From Pseudoselenomonas ruminantium (GTDB taxonomy: Bacteria > Bacillota > Negativicutes > Selenomonadales > Selenomonadaceae): a stretch of 64,000 nt of DNA. The translations under genes were made by a program, and so were the position numbers. Positions within the stretch are counted from its first letter, which is position 1, and every line of letters begins with the position of its first letter. The stretch covers positions 62,001 through 126,000 of the forward strand of contig NZ_FRBC01000003.1 of the NCBI RefSeq assembly GCF_900142515.1, read 5' to 3'. The notes under the pieces were generated by a model, which saw only the letters and a list, made by a program, of their open reading frames with translations, ran no database searches and was not told the origin of the DNA. Of the stretch, positions 26,072-36,233 are shown piece after piece.

Positions 26072-27493
26072 ATGGAGCACACTCAGCTGCAGGCTGTCTG
26101 GGCACAGATTCTGGATAATATGAAAGACCAGCTGGCCCCGTCAGCCTTTAATTGGCTAAATCCAGTAAAGCCTATCTCCCTGACAGACGATACTCTGGAA
26201 CTCGGTACACAGACGGAAATGGCAAAGGAATGGATTGCCGGACACTATCAGACATTTATTGAAGATGCCGTCAAGGCTGTACTGGGATCATCCCGGATCA
26301 TAAATTTCACGGTTTTGGAGGAAACAGCTCCAGCCGAGGAAGAACCTGTTTCGATCCGCCGCCCGTCGAAAGGCGAGAATCCCAATCAGGGCATGCTTTT
26401 CAGCGACACGCCAGGAGAAAAACATGCCGATAGCGTTGCAGATGCTCACATCGTAGCACCTGGTGATACCTCCTCCCTGAATCCCAAATATACCTTCGAT
26501 ACTTTTGTCACGGGCAAATCAAACAATTTCGCCCATGCGGCAGCTATGGCTGTTGCGGATAAGCCCGGACAGACTTACAATCCCTTTTTCATGTATGGCG
26601 GCGTGGGTTTGGGCAAAACCCATCTGATGCATGCCATAGGCAACCGTGTCCTGAAAAACCATCCCGAAATGCGGGTGCTCTATGTATCCAGCGAACAGTT
26701 CACGAATGAGATCATCCAGGCCATCCAGCAGGGCACTTCGGATAAATTCCGCCAGAAATATCGCAACATCGATGTTCTCCTCATCGACGATATCCAGTTT
26801 ATTTCCGGCAAAACCAGTACCCAGGAAGAATTCTTCCATACCTTCAACACCCTGTATGATGCGCAAAAACAGGTAATACTGTCCTCCGACCGTCCGCCCA
26901 GAGAAGTGGAACGGCTGGAAGAGCGCCTGCGTTCCCGTTTTGAATGGGGATTGACGACGGATATCCAGGCTCCGGATCTGGAAACCCGCATCGCTATCTT
27001 GAAAAACAAGGCCCAAAGCGACCACTTCAATGTGCCTGATGATGTCATGGTCTATATTGCCAGCCGCATCGACAGCAATATCCGTGAGCTCGAGGGTGCT
27101 TTGACCCGAGTGGTTGCTTATGCATCTCTGACCAAACGGGCTGTGAATACGGAACTGGTGGCCGAAGCGCTGAAGGATATTTTCCCCAATGGCAAGGCCA
27201 AAGAAGTCACGATGGATGTGATCCAGGAAATCGTGGCCTCCTATTTCAAGATCAAGATTGAAGACCTGCATTCCAAGAAACGCACCCGTACGATAGCTTA
27301 TCCACGGCAGATTGCGATGTATTTATGCCGGGAATTGACGGAAACTTCCTTACCCCAGATTGGCCAGTTTTTCGGTGGCCGTGACCATACCACGGTTCTC
27401 CATGCCTACGATAAGATCAACCAGGATAAGGAAAGTGACAATCGTCTCAGCGGCATTCTGAATGAACTGATAGACCGTATCCAAAAGATCTGA
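26072..27493 (+). CDS. dnaA: Chromosomal replication initiator DnaA
   Basis: The 473-residue protein has an N-terminal helicase-interaction domain ([14 protein letters not shown]), a variable linker (about 85-135) and an AAA+ domain with Walker [10 protein letters not shown] (176-184) and Walker [10 protein letters not shown]. The C-terminal DNA-binding domain carries the signature [15 protein letters not shown] 26072 has AAAGGAA upstream. A frame continuing upstream to 25991 runs through DnaA boxes and is not coding. It binds the boxes on both sides of its own gene and melts the AT-rich element before dnaN. Confidence 0.97.
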   Translation: MEHTQLQAVWAQILDNMKDQLAPSAFNWLNPVKPISLTDDTLELGTQTEMAKEWIAGHYQTFIEDAVKAVLGSSRIINFTVLEETAPAEEEPVSIRRPSKGENPNQGMLFSDTPGEKHADSVADAHIVAPGDTSSLNPKYTFDTFVTGKSNNFAHAAAMAVADKPGQTYNPFFMYGGVGLGKTHLMHAIGNRVLKNHPEMRVLYVSSEQFTNEIIQAIQQGTSDKFRQKYRNIDVLLIDDIQFISGKTSTQEEFFHTFNTLYDAQKQVILSSDRPPREVERLEERLRSRFEWGLTTDIQAPDLETRIAILKNKAQSDHFNVPDDVMVYIASRIDSNIRELEGALTRVVAYASLTKRAVNTELVAEALKDIFPNGKAKEVTMDVIQEIVASYFKIKIEDLHSKKRTRTIAYPRQIAMYLCRELTETSLPQIGQFFGGRDHTTVLHAYDKINQDKESDNRLSGILNELIDRIQKI

Positions 27494-27494
27494 A

Positions 27495-27534
27495 TTATCC
27501 ACGCCCTCGTTATTCACAATGAGGGCGTGGATAA
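27495..27534. promoter_or_regulatory. Palindrome made of DnaA boxes directly after dnaA
   Basis: A perfect 14-bp inverted repeat, TTATCCACGCCCTC with GAGGGCGTGGATAA, begins 1 bp after the dnaA stop codon. Each arm end is a one-mismatch DnaA box, and the loop carries a third box-like TTATTCACA. No T-run follows, so it is probably not a simple terminator. Confidence 0.8.
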
Positions 27535-27765
27535 CTTTGTGGAAATGAACATGTTTTTCCTGTTAGCAAAATGTGGATAAATTCTCCATCCACTTATCCC
27601 CGTGGATATTGTGGATAAGTGGGACTATGTTTATCTACACTTTACTAACAGCCAACCTGTCGATAAATACTGTGCTTTCCGCACTTTTCCACATTTCCAC
27701 AGGCCCTACTACTACTACGGCTATTTATTTATATATTTAGAGAGTAATAATAAAAAAAAGAAAGG
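27495..27765. other. oriC, right part: DnaA boxes, DnaA-trio and AT-rich unwinding element
   Basis: Between dnaA and dnaN are consensus boxes at 27572-27580 and 27610-27618. Variants are at 27495, 27510, 27526, 27631, 27658, 27685 and 27693. The last is followed by GGCCC and a run of CTA triplets (27706-27717; TAG on the other strand), then CGG-CTA and AT-rich sequence to 27765. This is the order box, GC patch, DnaA-trio, unwinding element known from the B. subtilis origin. Duplex opening is therefore predicted here. Confidence 0.9.
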
Positions 27766-27775
27766 ACCTCGCCCC

Positions 27776-28888
27776 ATGAAAATCACTTGTTCCAAATCTG
27801 AACTGGCCAATGCCCTGTCTACCGTGGCCAAAGCCATACCTTCCAAACCACAGACCCCCATTCTTTCCGGTGTCTTTCTGAGAGCGGACAATGATATCCT
27901 GGAAGTCCATGCCACCAACAATGAGATCGGCATGGTCTGCCGCATCCCTGTAGAGATTGAAGAACCGGGACAAATAGCTGTCAGTGGACGTTATTTCCTG
28001 GATGTTATCCGCAAGTTACCTGGGGATAGCCTTACACTCACCTATAACCGCAACGAGAAAATCATCAACATCACCTCAAATCAGGCAAACTTCACCTTGC
28101 TCAGCATGAATGCCTCTGAATTCCCGACGGTAAAACCCATTGAAAGCAATGTACAGTTCACCATCAAAGACAATATCCTGCGTTCATTGATCAAGAAAAC
28201 GGTCTTTGCATGCTCAAAAGATGAATCCCGTCCTGTATTCACCGGTTGTTATCTGGAAGTAGCTGACAACAAAGTGACGATGGCGGCAACGAATATGCAC
28301 AGACTGGCGGTGAAATACGAACAGTTCCCTGAGTCTCTGGGCAATATCAAGATAATAATTCCGGCGAATATCCTGCAGGAACTGCTGCATAATATGAACT
28401 CCGATATTCCCGTAGATGTTCAGGTTTGCTGTAATTTCAACCAGATCAGTTTTGCCTTTGAGAATCTTTATATGACTTCCCGTCTGATTGAAGGTGCTTA
28501 TCCGGATTACAACAATGTCATCCCGCCTAATCATGAGACTTTGGTCACCCTTGATTCTGCTGAATTCAATGCTGCCGTAGACCGTGTGTCCCTGATATCC
28601 CGGGCTGGTGACTATAATGTGATAAAGATGGAATTCGCTCATGGCCAGCTGCATATCACCTCGAACAATCCTGAAATCGGTAATGCAGAAGAAACTATTC
28701 CTGCCTCTATTGAAGGTCCGGATATCACGATTGCCTTCAATGCGCAGTATATTACAGATGTGATGAAAATCATTGAAAGCAGGAACTGTGAATTGCGCCT
28801 GATCCAGCCGCTCTCCCCTATTACTGTGCGGGAAGAAAAGGATGATGCGTTCATTTATGTCGTTACGCCGGTACGTACGGCTCATTAA
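27776..28888 (+). CDS. dnaN: DNA polymerase III sliding clamp (beta subunit)
   Basis: The 370-residue protein matches DnaN along its length. MKITCSKSELANALSTVAKAIPSKPQTPILSG is the first-domain signature, shown here only in part by SKSELANAL. RLIEGAYPDYNNVIP lies in the third domain, and the C-terminus ends with VTPVRT. It forms the dimeric ring that tethers polymerase III to DNA. ATG 27776 follows AAAGGA by about 10 bp. The open frame upstream of it runs through the DnaA-trio and unwinding element and is not coding. Confidence 0.97.
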   Translation: MKITCSKSELANALSTVAKAIPSKPQTPILSGVFLRADNDILEVHATNNEIGMVCRIPVEIEEPGQIAVSGRYFLDVIRKLPGDSLTLTYNRNEKIINITSNQANFTLLSMNASEFPTVKPIESNVQFTIKDNILRSLIKKTVFACSKDESRPVFTGCYLEVADNKVTMAATNMHRLAVKYEQFPESLGNIKIIIPANILQELLHNMNSDIPVDVQVCCNFNQISFAFENLYMTSRLIEGAYPDYNNVIPPNHETLVTLDSAEFNAAVDRVSLISRAGDYNVIKMEFAHGQLHITSNNPEIGNAEETIPASIEGPDITIAFNAQYITDVMKIIESRNCELRLIQPLSPITVREEKDDAFIYVVTPVRTAH

Positions 28889-28901
28889 GGAGGTTATCCC
28901 C

Positions 28902-29117
28902 ATGCAGATTGAAGATGTGGCCATTGAAACAGAAGAGATTCAGTTGGATCAGTTTCTGAAATGGGCAGGGGTTCTGCCCTCTGGTGGCGAAGTGAAAGCG
29001 CTTATCGCAGAAGGCTTGATCAAGCGCAATGGCGAAATCGAAACAGCCCGTCGCCGTAAACTTCATCGCGGGGATGTTGTGGAAATCGAAGGTCAGGGCG
29101 CCTGGCGGGTGCAGTGA
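28902..29117 (+). CDS. yaaA: S4-domain RNA-binding protein YaaA
   Basis: The 71-residue protein carries one S4 domain (LDQFLKWAGVLPSGGEVKALIAEGLIKRNGE). It is found between dnaN and recF in most Firmicutes; a role in ribosome assembly is suggested for the family. TAAGGAGG precedes ATG 28902. Its TGA overlaps the recF ATG by one base. Confidence 0.92.
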   Translation: MQIEDVAIETEEIQLDQFLKWAGVLPSGGEVKALIAEGLIKRNGEIETARRRKLHRGDVVEIEGQGAWRVQ

Positions 29118-30220
29118 TGCATATTTATTCATTGTACTTAAAAAATTTCCGGAACTACAGTGAGTTAAAGTTAACATTTGATCCAAATATCAATGTTTTC
29201 CTGGGAGATAATGCTCAGGGAAAGACGAATATCATAGAGGCAGTCTATTATGCTTCATTGGGACGTTCTCATCGTACGCACACCGATAATGACCTTATCG
29301 GCTGGGAGCGGCAGGGGGCTTTGGTACAGATTGGCTTTACCCGTCTGGGAGTAGAGAACAAACTGGAATTTCAGTTCAGCCGGGAAAAGAGACGGCGTAT
29401 CCTTCTGAATGACCACCCTATCCGTCCAAAAGACCTGGTGGGAAGCTTGAACACTGTTCTATTCTCTCCCGAGGACCTTTTTCTGATAAAGGGAGCGCCG
29501 GCACTTCGCCGGCGTTTTTTGGACGGGGAGATCAGTCAGGCAAGCCCGGCTTATTATCACGAACTGGCTAAATACAGCAAGATCATAACCCAGCGCAATA
29601 ATCTCTTGAAAAAAATAAGGGAAAGAAAAGTTGGTACGGAGATGCTGGAACTTTGGGATGCCCAGCTGGCAGACAGTGCGGTGAAGATCACGCGGAAAAG
29701 GCTGGAGGCCGTCAAGAAGCTCAATATGCTGGCAAACCTCATGCAGCGCCGTATTTCCAGCAATCTGGAAAATCTGGCGATCACTTATGAAATCCACGGG
29801 GCAGATGGTGCAAACGTGACAACTGACCTGCTTTCATGGTATAATAAAGAGCTTGCAGGTCATCGTGAAGTAGATATTATCCGTGGTTCAACAAGCCGGG
29901 GGCCGCATTTGGACGATATCATCCTGACTGTCAATGGGATAAATCTACGTTCATTTGGTTCCCAGGGACAGCAGCGGACTGGTGTCCTGTCCCTGAAACT
30001 GGCTGAGCTGGAATTCCTGCGTTCCGAGACGGGGGAATATCCTATATTGCTTCTGGATGATGTAATGAGCGAGCTTGATGTTTCCCGGCGCAGCCAGTTG
30101 ATGGAGTTCATACGGCGGGAGCGGATACAGACGATGATCACTGCTACAGATCGTGCTTATTTTCCCGCAGAACGCATTGGTACTTATTATCAGGTGATGG
30201 CGGGGACGATTAAGGGGTAA
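29117..30220 (+). CDS. recF: DNA replication and repair protein RecF
   Basis: The 367-residue SMC-like ATPase has Walker A GDNAQGKTN (residues 30-38), the FSPEDLFLIKGAPALRRRFLD segment (quoted in part), a signature SFGSQGQQRT and Walker B LLLDDVMSELD. It loads RecA at gapped DNA together with RecO and RecR. ATG 29117 overlaps the yaaA stop. A GTG one codon upstream (29114) is possible but less likely. It belongs to the dnaN-yaaA-recF-DUF721-remB-gyrB transcription unit. Confidence 0.96.
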   Translation: MHIYSLYLKNFRNYSELKLTFDPNINVFLGDNAQGKTNIIEAVYYASLGRSHRTHTDNDLIGWERQGALVQIGFTRLGVENKLEFQFSREKRRRILLNDHPIRPKDLVGSLNTVLFSPEDLFLIKGAPALRRRFLDGEISQASPAYYHELAKYSKIITQRNNLLKKIRERKVGTEMLELWDAQLADSAVKITRKRLEAVKKLNMLANLMQRRISSNLENLAITYEIHGADGANVTTDLLSWYNKELAGHREVDIIRGSTSRGPHLDDIILTVNGINLRSFGSQGQQRTGVLSLKLAELEFLRSETGEYPILLLDDVMSELDVSRRSQLMEFIRRERIQTMITATDRAYFPAERIGTYYQVMAGTIKG

Positions 30221-30223
30221 GTC

Positions 30224-31174
30224 ATGGCAGGTAATTTGAAAGCCCGCAGTCCAGGCTTGGAGCGGCCTGATTCGATCATCCGTAAAACCTTGCAGCATAT
30301 GGGCAGCGGCTATGAAAAAAAATACTATATGCATTGGATCCTGTGGCATTGGCCGGAGATCGTAGGCGGGTTTATCGCCAACAATACGATCCCGCAGGGG
30401 ATTCGCAAGGATACTCTTTTTATCTACAGTGATAATTCTGCCTTGCGCAATGAATTGCAGATGATGATGCCGCAGATCGTGCAATCGGTCAACAATTATG
30501 CAGGCCAGAAAATGATCAGCAAGGTTGCCTTCACGAAAAAGTGGGAGACGTCAGATAGTGCAGGGATTGATGAGATCCGACTGGCAGCTATGCCCAGCGA
30601 ATTGGACATCGGGCAGGAGCGCCGCAAGATGCCTTTATCTCCCGCCGAAATGCAGGCAGCAGAAACTTTGGCAGCGGGTGCGGAAGATCCGGATATCGCC
30701 ACGGCTGTAGCCGGACTATACCGCAAACACATGCAGATGCAGAAGCTGAAAATAGCCCGTAATTATCAAAAATGCCCGTTATGTGGCCAATTGATGGAAC
30801 CAGGGTTGTCCATATGTGCGGATTGTAACCGTAAAAAGCAGCAGAAGCTGCGGGAAAAGGTCCGTCAGGTGTTGCATGATATGCCTTGGGCAAGATATCC
30901 GGATGTGAAGGAATACGTGCCAGAATGCACCCCGAAAATAGTGAATGAGCAACGCTCGATTATGGTGCAGAAACTGGCTGCTGATACCGATGTGAATGAC
31001 CGGACGAGTATCCAGGCCAAGACTTTGGTCATGTTATACCGCTGCCTGCCGCCGGATCAGCTGACGGAGGACAATATTACCAGAGCACTTTATGCCTTGC
31101 GGTTTGATATGCATCGCCCCAAGGATTACAAAGCACCTAAGCGTTATGATGTGATAAAATTGGGGAGGAAGTAA
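30224..31174 (+). CDS. DciA-like DUF721 protein with C-terminal zinc ribbon
   Basis: Residues 20-100 (ALRNELQMMMPQIVQSVN and the preceding HWPEIVG) match DUF721, the fold of DciA, which loads the replicative helicase in many bacteria lacking DnaC. Residues 180-205 form a putative zinc ribbon (CPLCGQLMEPGLSICADC). The remaining 110 residues are helical and basic and I do not recognise them. At 316 residues it is much longer than the usual 100-170. It lies 3 bp after recF and 3 bp before remB, so it is part of the operon. Helicase loading is inference from the family and the position. Confidence 0.75.
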   Translation: MAGNLKARSPGLERPDSIIRKTLQHMGSGYEKKYYMHWILWHWPEIVGGFIANNTIPQGIRKDTLFIYSDNSALRNELQMMMPQIVQSVNNYAGQKMISKVAFTKKWETSDSAGIDEIRLAAMPSELDIGQERRKMPLSPAEMQAAETLAAGAEDPDIATAVAGLYRKHMQMQKLKIARNYQKCPLCGQLMEPGLSICADCNRKKQQKLREKVRQVLHDMPWARYPDVKEYVPECTPKIVNEQRSIMVQKLAADTDVNDRTSIQAKTLVMLYRCLPPDQLTEDNITRALYALRFDMHRPKDYKAPKRYDVIKLGRK

Positions 31175-31177
31175 TCG

Positions 31178-31501
31178 ATGTTTCTCCATTTAGGCAACGG
31201 GATTTCTGTGCGCACTAAGGATGTCATTGCCATTCATGATTATTCTCTGTTCATCAAGGGAAAAGGCAGTGAATTCCTGGCGAATGAACAGAAAATAGGC
31301 AGACTGGAAAACACTTTGCCTTTGACCATCCGCAACGAGGAGGGGGCTAAGAAGTCCCTGGTCATCACAGACGATAAAACTTACCTGTCTGCGATCTCGC
31401 CCTGGACCTTAAAACGGCGGTCGCAGATGGTTTATGATACAATGGATATGGAACGAGATGTTCCGGAAGACGAAAACGGAGAATTTTTTCGTAATTGCTA
31501 A
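31178..31501 (+). CDS. remB: Extracellular matrix regulator RemB-like protein (YaaB, DUF370)
   Basis: The 107-residue protein begins MFLHLGNGISVRTKDVIAI, the signature of YaaB/RemB between recF and gyrB. In B. subtilis this family of small DNA-binding proteins activates matrix genes. The C-terminal 35 residues (after YLSAISPWTLKRR) are acidic and less conserved. GGGGAGGAAG precedes ATG 31178. Its role here is inferred from synteny. Confidence 0.85.
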   Translation: MFLHLGNGISVRTKDVIAIHDYSLFIKGKGSEFLANEQKIGRLENTLPLTIRNEEGAKKSLVITDDKTYLSAISPWTLKRRSQMVYDTMDMERDVPEDENGEFFRNC

Positions 31502-31516
31502 ACGATGGGAGCGTAA

Positions 31517-33541
<2,025 letters not shown>

Positions 33542-33552
33542 TCAAATTCTAA

Positions 33553-33580
33553 TTGACTTTTCGTTTTTTTATGGTACACT
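33553..33580 (+). promoter_or_regulatory. Promoter of the Mn-riboswitch unit
   Basis: TTGACT (33553-33558) and TACACT (33575-33580) with a 16-bp spacer start transcription just before the riboswitch. Confidence 0.65.
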
Positions 33581-33595
33581 AAGCGTATATCCCGT

Positions 33596-33730
33596 ACAAG
33601 GGGAGTAGCTGAACGGTCAGATATCGTCAATACGGTGCATGGCACCCGGTATGGCCGGCTATTGTTTAGTAAGCGAGACCTTGTCTTGCAGGAGCTTTAT
33701 TCAAGTTATCTGTAAGACAAGGTCTTTTTT
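33596..33730 (+). promoter_or_regulatory. yybP-ykoY (Mn2+) riboswitch with terminator
   Basis: The hallmark segments are present in order: ACAAGGGGAGTAGCT, ATCGTCAATACGG, GGTGCATGGCACC, GGCCGGC and AAGCGAGACCTTGT. An intrinsic terminator follows: GACCTTGTCTT (33677-33687) with AAGACAAGGTC (33714-33724) and T6. The 5' arm of the terminator overlaps the end of the aptamer, which gives a switch that should turn expression on with Mn2+. The downstream gene is terC, a usual partner of this class. Confidence 0.93.
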
Positions 33731-33761
33731 GCACATCTAAGAAGGAGTTGGAAGGTTAGAC

Positions 33762-34481
33762 ATGGAAAATATCTTTGCAGGGATGTTCAGTCCCGAATGG
33801 TTTGCAGCTTTGTCCGGTATCTTGCTTTTGGATATCCTGCTTTCTGGTGACAATGCTATCCTGATTGCCCTGGCCTGCAAGAATCTGCCGGAGCATCACA
33901 AGAAGAAGGCCATCTTTATCGGCGGTTTTGGCGCAGTCTTTATCCGCATTGTATGCACGCTCTTTGCCACCAGCGTTTTGGCGGCGCCTTATATCGAGTT
34001 CATCGGCGGTGCAGCACTTCTGTACATCGCAGTGAAGCTGGTCACCGACCATAAGGAGAGCCATGAGGACGGTGCTGCGCCTGCAAGTTTTGGTGCGGCA
34101 GTACGCACCATCCTGATTGCCGATTTCATCATGAGCATCGATAATATCCTCTCGCTGGCTGGCGTTGCCAATACGGTGCCTGAGGGGAAATGGAGCCTGA
34201 TCATCGTGGGGCTTCTGATTTCCATTCCCATCGTGCTCTGCGGGGCGCAGATATTCCTCAAGCTCATGCAGAAAGTACCTGCGCTCATCTATGCTGGTGC
34301 GGCTATATTAGGCTGGACTGCGGCAGAACTGATGACGGCAGACAAGGGGCTGGGCATGTATCTCGTTGACTATGCACTGGCGCTCAAGGTGCTCTTTGTG
34401 GCTCTGGTGCTGGGAATCGGTTATTATCTGAATCGAAAATACAAAAGGGATTTAAAAATGGGAGTGACGGAACATGAATAA
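33762..34481 (+). CDS. TerC family membrane protein, putative Mn2+ exporter
   Basis: The 239-residue protein has seven predicted membrane segments and the two conserved acidic motifs LSGDNAIL (about residue 28) and FIMSIDNILSLAGV (about 125), which line the metal path in TerC/YkoY-type proteins. A manganese riboswitch precedes it, so export or insertion-linked metallation with Mn2+ is the likely role. AAGGAG and GGAAGG lie upstream of ATG 33762. It overlaps htpX by 8 bp, suggesting a link between metal load and membrane protein quality control. Confidence 0.88.
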   Translation: MENIFAGMFSPEWFAALSGILLLDILLSGDNAILIALACKNLPEHHKKKAIFIGGFGAVFIRIVCTLFATSVLAAPYIEFIGGAALLYIAVKLVTDHKESHEDGAAPASFGAAVRTILIADFIMSIDNILSLAGVANTVPEGKWSLIIVGLLISIPIVLCGAQIFLKLMQKVPALIYAGAAILGWTAAELMTADKGLGMYLVDYALALKVLFVALVLGIGYYLNRKYKRDLKMGVTEHE

Positions 34482-35322
34482 TCTAAAGACATTGATGTTG
34501 ATGGTGCTGCTCTGTGCGCTGATGATTTTCGTCGGCGGTCTGGTGGGCGGCAAGGGGGGCATGATGGTCATGCTCATGATCTCGCTGGGCATGAACGCTT
34601 TTTCTTACTGGTTCAGCGATACCATGGTGCTCAAGATGTACAATGCCCGGGAAGTAAGCCGGGAGGAAGCACCGCAGCTCTATGGCCTCGTGGAGGATCT
34701 GGCGGCCAATGCACAGCTGCCCATGCCGAAGGTCTGCATCATTGAATCGGAGGTGCCCAATGCCTTTGCGACGGGCCGTAATCCTTCCCATGCTGCAGTA
34801 GCTGTGACTACGGGGATTATGCGGGCTTTGGATTACAATGAGCTTTCCGGTGTATTGGGCCATGAGCTGGCCCATGTGAAGAACCGCGATATCCTCACAG
34901 GCACGATTGCAGCCATGATGGCTACGGTCATTTCCTATGGTGTGCAGTTCTTCGCGTTATTCGGTGGCCGCAGCGATGATGATGAAGGCGGTAATCCGAT
35001 CGCAGCTTTAGCTGCGGTTATCCTCGCGCCATTGGCGGCCAGCCTGATCCAGATGGCGATTTCCCGTTCCCGGGAATATGTGGCCGACCATGATGGTGCC
35101 GAAATCTGCGGCAATGCCAATTATCTGGCTGATGCACTCGAAAAAATCGAGTACTATGCCTTGAATGGCCGCCAGATGAGTGATGCAACGCCGGCAACGG
35201 CCCATATGTTCATCATCAACCCCTTCTCCGGAGCGATGTCTTCGATGAAGAAATTATTCAGCACCCATCCCGAGACCAGTGAACGCATCGCAAGACTGCG
35301 GGCACAGGCGCGTGGCCGGTAA
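34474..35322 (+). CDS. htpX: Membrane zinc metalloprotease HtpX
   Basis: The 282-residue M48 peptidase has two N-terminal membrane helices, the zinc motif HELAH (about residue 130) and a later glutamate in the REYVADHDGAE segment. Two further membrane helices lie between them. It degrades misfolded inner-membrane proteins from the cytoplasmic side. Its start overlaps terC by 8 bp, so the Mn2+ riboswitch may also control it. Confidence 0.94.
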   Translation: MNNLKTLMLMVLLCALMIFVGGLVGGKGGMMVMLMISLGMNAFSYWFSDTMVLKMYNAREVSREEAPQLYGLVEDLAANAQLPMPKVCIIESEVPNAFATGRNPSHAAVAVTTGIMRALDYNELSGVLGHELAHVKNRDILTGTIAAMMATVISYGVQFFALFGGRSDDDEGGNPIAALAAVILAPLAASLIQMAISRSREYVADHDGAEICGNANYLADALEKIEYYALNGRQMSDATPATAHMFIINPFSGAMSSMKKLFSTHPETSERIARLRAQARGR

Positions 35323-35325
35323 TCA

Positions 35326-35360
35326 AAAAACAGCCGTACCTTTCAGGTACGGCTGTTTTT
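35326..35360. terminator. Bidirectional terminator after htpX
   Basis: A perfect 15-bp inverted repeat (AAAAACAGCCGTACC arm) with a 5-nt loop and flanking A/T runs separates two convergent genes. Confidence 0.95.
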
Positions 35361-35959
35361 CACTCTATCATTTTATCGAATTGTTCCTGTGGTACTGGCA
35401 TCGTAAGCCCCATGATAGCTAGTATCTGGATCAGGGCTGTTTCTTTTTCACAGGTATTGCGGACGATATGGCTGCAGATCTTCCAGAGATTAAACTCCTT
35501 GTTGTTCTCTGCATATTGGAGATGATATTTTATTTCGTCATTGTTATAGCCAAGCTGCAGAAGCCTGTCTACCAGCGTGACATAATCGACCATCAGGAAG
35601 ATCGTGGCCAGTTTTTTCTTGATGAGCTTCGTCATCAGCTTCAAGCCCGTGACTTCCAGGATCATGACACTGATGTGGTGGTCACGCAGGGAATCCAGGA
35701 TATCGTCTTTCTTATAGCCATAGGATTCGCCTTTATGGGAAAATTCTATGATAAACTCCATTTGTGTAAATTCTTCCCGGCTTACTGTGATATACATATC
35801 GTCTCTTTTTACGTAGTGACGGTTGTGTTTCTGCGCACTGAAATCCTGTGTGGTGTAGACGGGGATAAAATGAATGCCCATTTGTTTTAGGTGAGCAGCC
35901 ATCGTCGCCTTTCCTGAAGCCTGTGCGCCCATTAGTGCATAAATCTTATTATCCATCAT
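35360..35959 (-). CDS. Guanylate-kinase-like P-loop protein
   Basis: The 199-residue protein has a P-loop GAQASGKAT near the start and the general plan of guanylate kinase (a YTTQDF strand where GMK has the TTR.PR motif, an FxxMEFIIEF region, then SYGYKKDDI). Key GMP-binding residues of true guanylate kinase are not preserved, so its substrate may differ. ATG 35959 follows AAAGGA by 6 bp. It is transcribed from its own promoter through a leader with a strong hairpin (35988-36021). I could not assign a specific family. Confidence 0.65.
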   Translation of the reverse strand: MMDNKIYALMGAQASGKATMAAHLKQMGIHFIPVYTTQDFSAQKHNRHYVKRDDMYITVSREEFTQMEFIIEFSHKGESYGYKKDDILDSLRDHHISVMILEVTGLKLMTKLIKKKLATIFLMVDYVTLVDRLLQLGYNNDEIKYHLQYAENNKEFNLWKICSHIVRNTCEKETALIQILAIMGLTMPVPQEQFDKMIE

Positions 35960-35987
35960 CACACATCCTTTTTTGTCAGGGAAAATA

Positions 35988-36021
35988 CAAAAGCGGGAAC
36001 TACCGAACGTTCCCGCTTTTG
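35988..36021 (-). promoter_or_regulatory. Leader hairpin of the guanylate-kinase-like gene
   Basis: A perfect 13-bp stem (CAAAAGCGGGAAC with GTTCCCGCTTTTG, 8-nt loop) is followed on the minus strand by TATTTTC, 29 bp before the start codon. It looks like an attenuator or terminator inside the 5' leader. I checked for T-box, PreQ1, purine and guanidine motifs and saw none. Confidence 0.65.
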
Positions 36022-36076
36022 CCGCCTCTATACCTTCTGCCTACAACAACATACTAGATGTCGTTGTTCTCCCTTC

Positions 36077-36106
36077 TTTATAATACAACACTTACATGGC
36101 CTTTTC
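36077..36106 (-). promoter_or_regulatory. Promoter of the guanylate-kinase-like gene
   Basis: On the minus strand TTGAAA is followed after 17 bp by TATTAT. It produces a leader of roughly 110 nt containing two hairpins. Confidence 0.65.
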
Positions 36107-36233
36107 AAGAGAAAAAATTCATTTTCTGTAAATTTGTGGAAAAAAGGATTTTTCGCTTCGATGGAGAATATATATGTTAGTATACAACTAAACGATACAG
36201 CAAAAATTTGAGCATTTTCTGGGAGGGGTCACA

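Noticed and set aside
35988-36110. A T-box or known riboswitch reading of the leader before the guanylate-kinase-like gene
   Set aside because: The conserved T-box antiterminator sequence and the cores of PreQ1, purine and guanidine riboswitches are absent.
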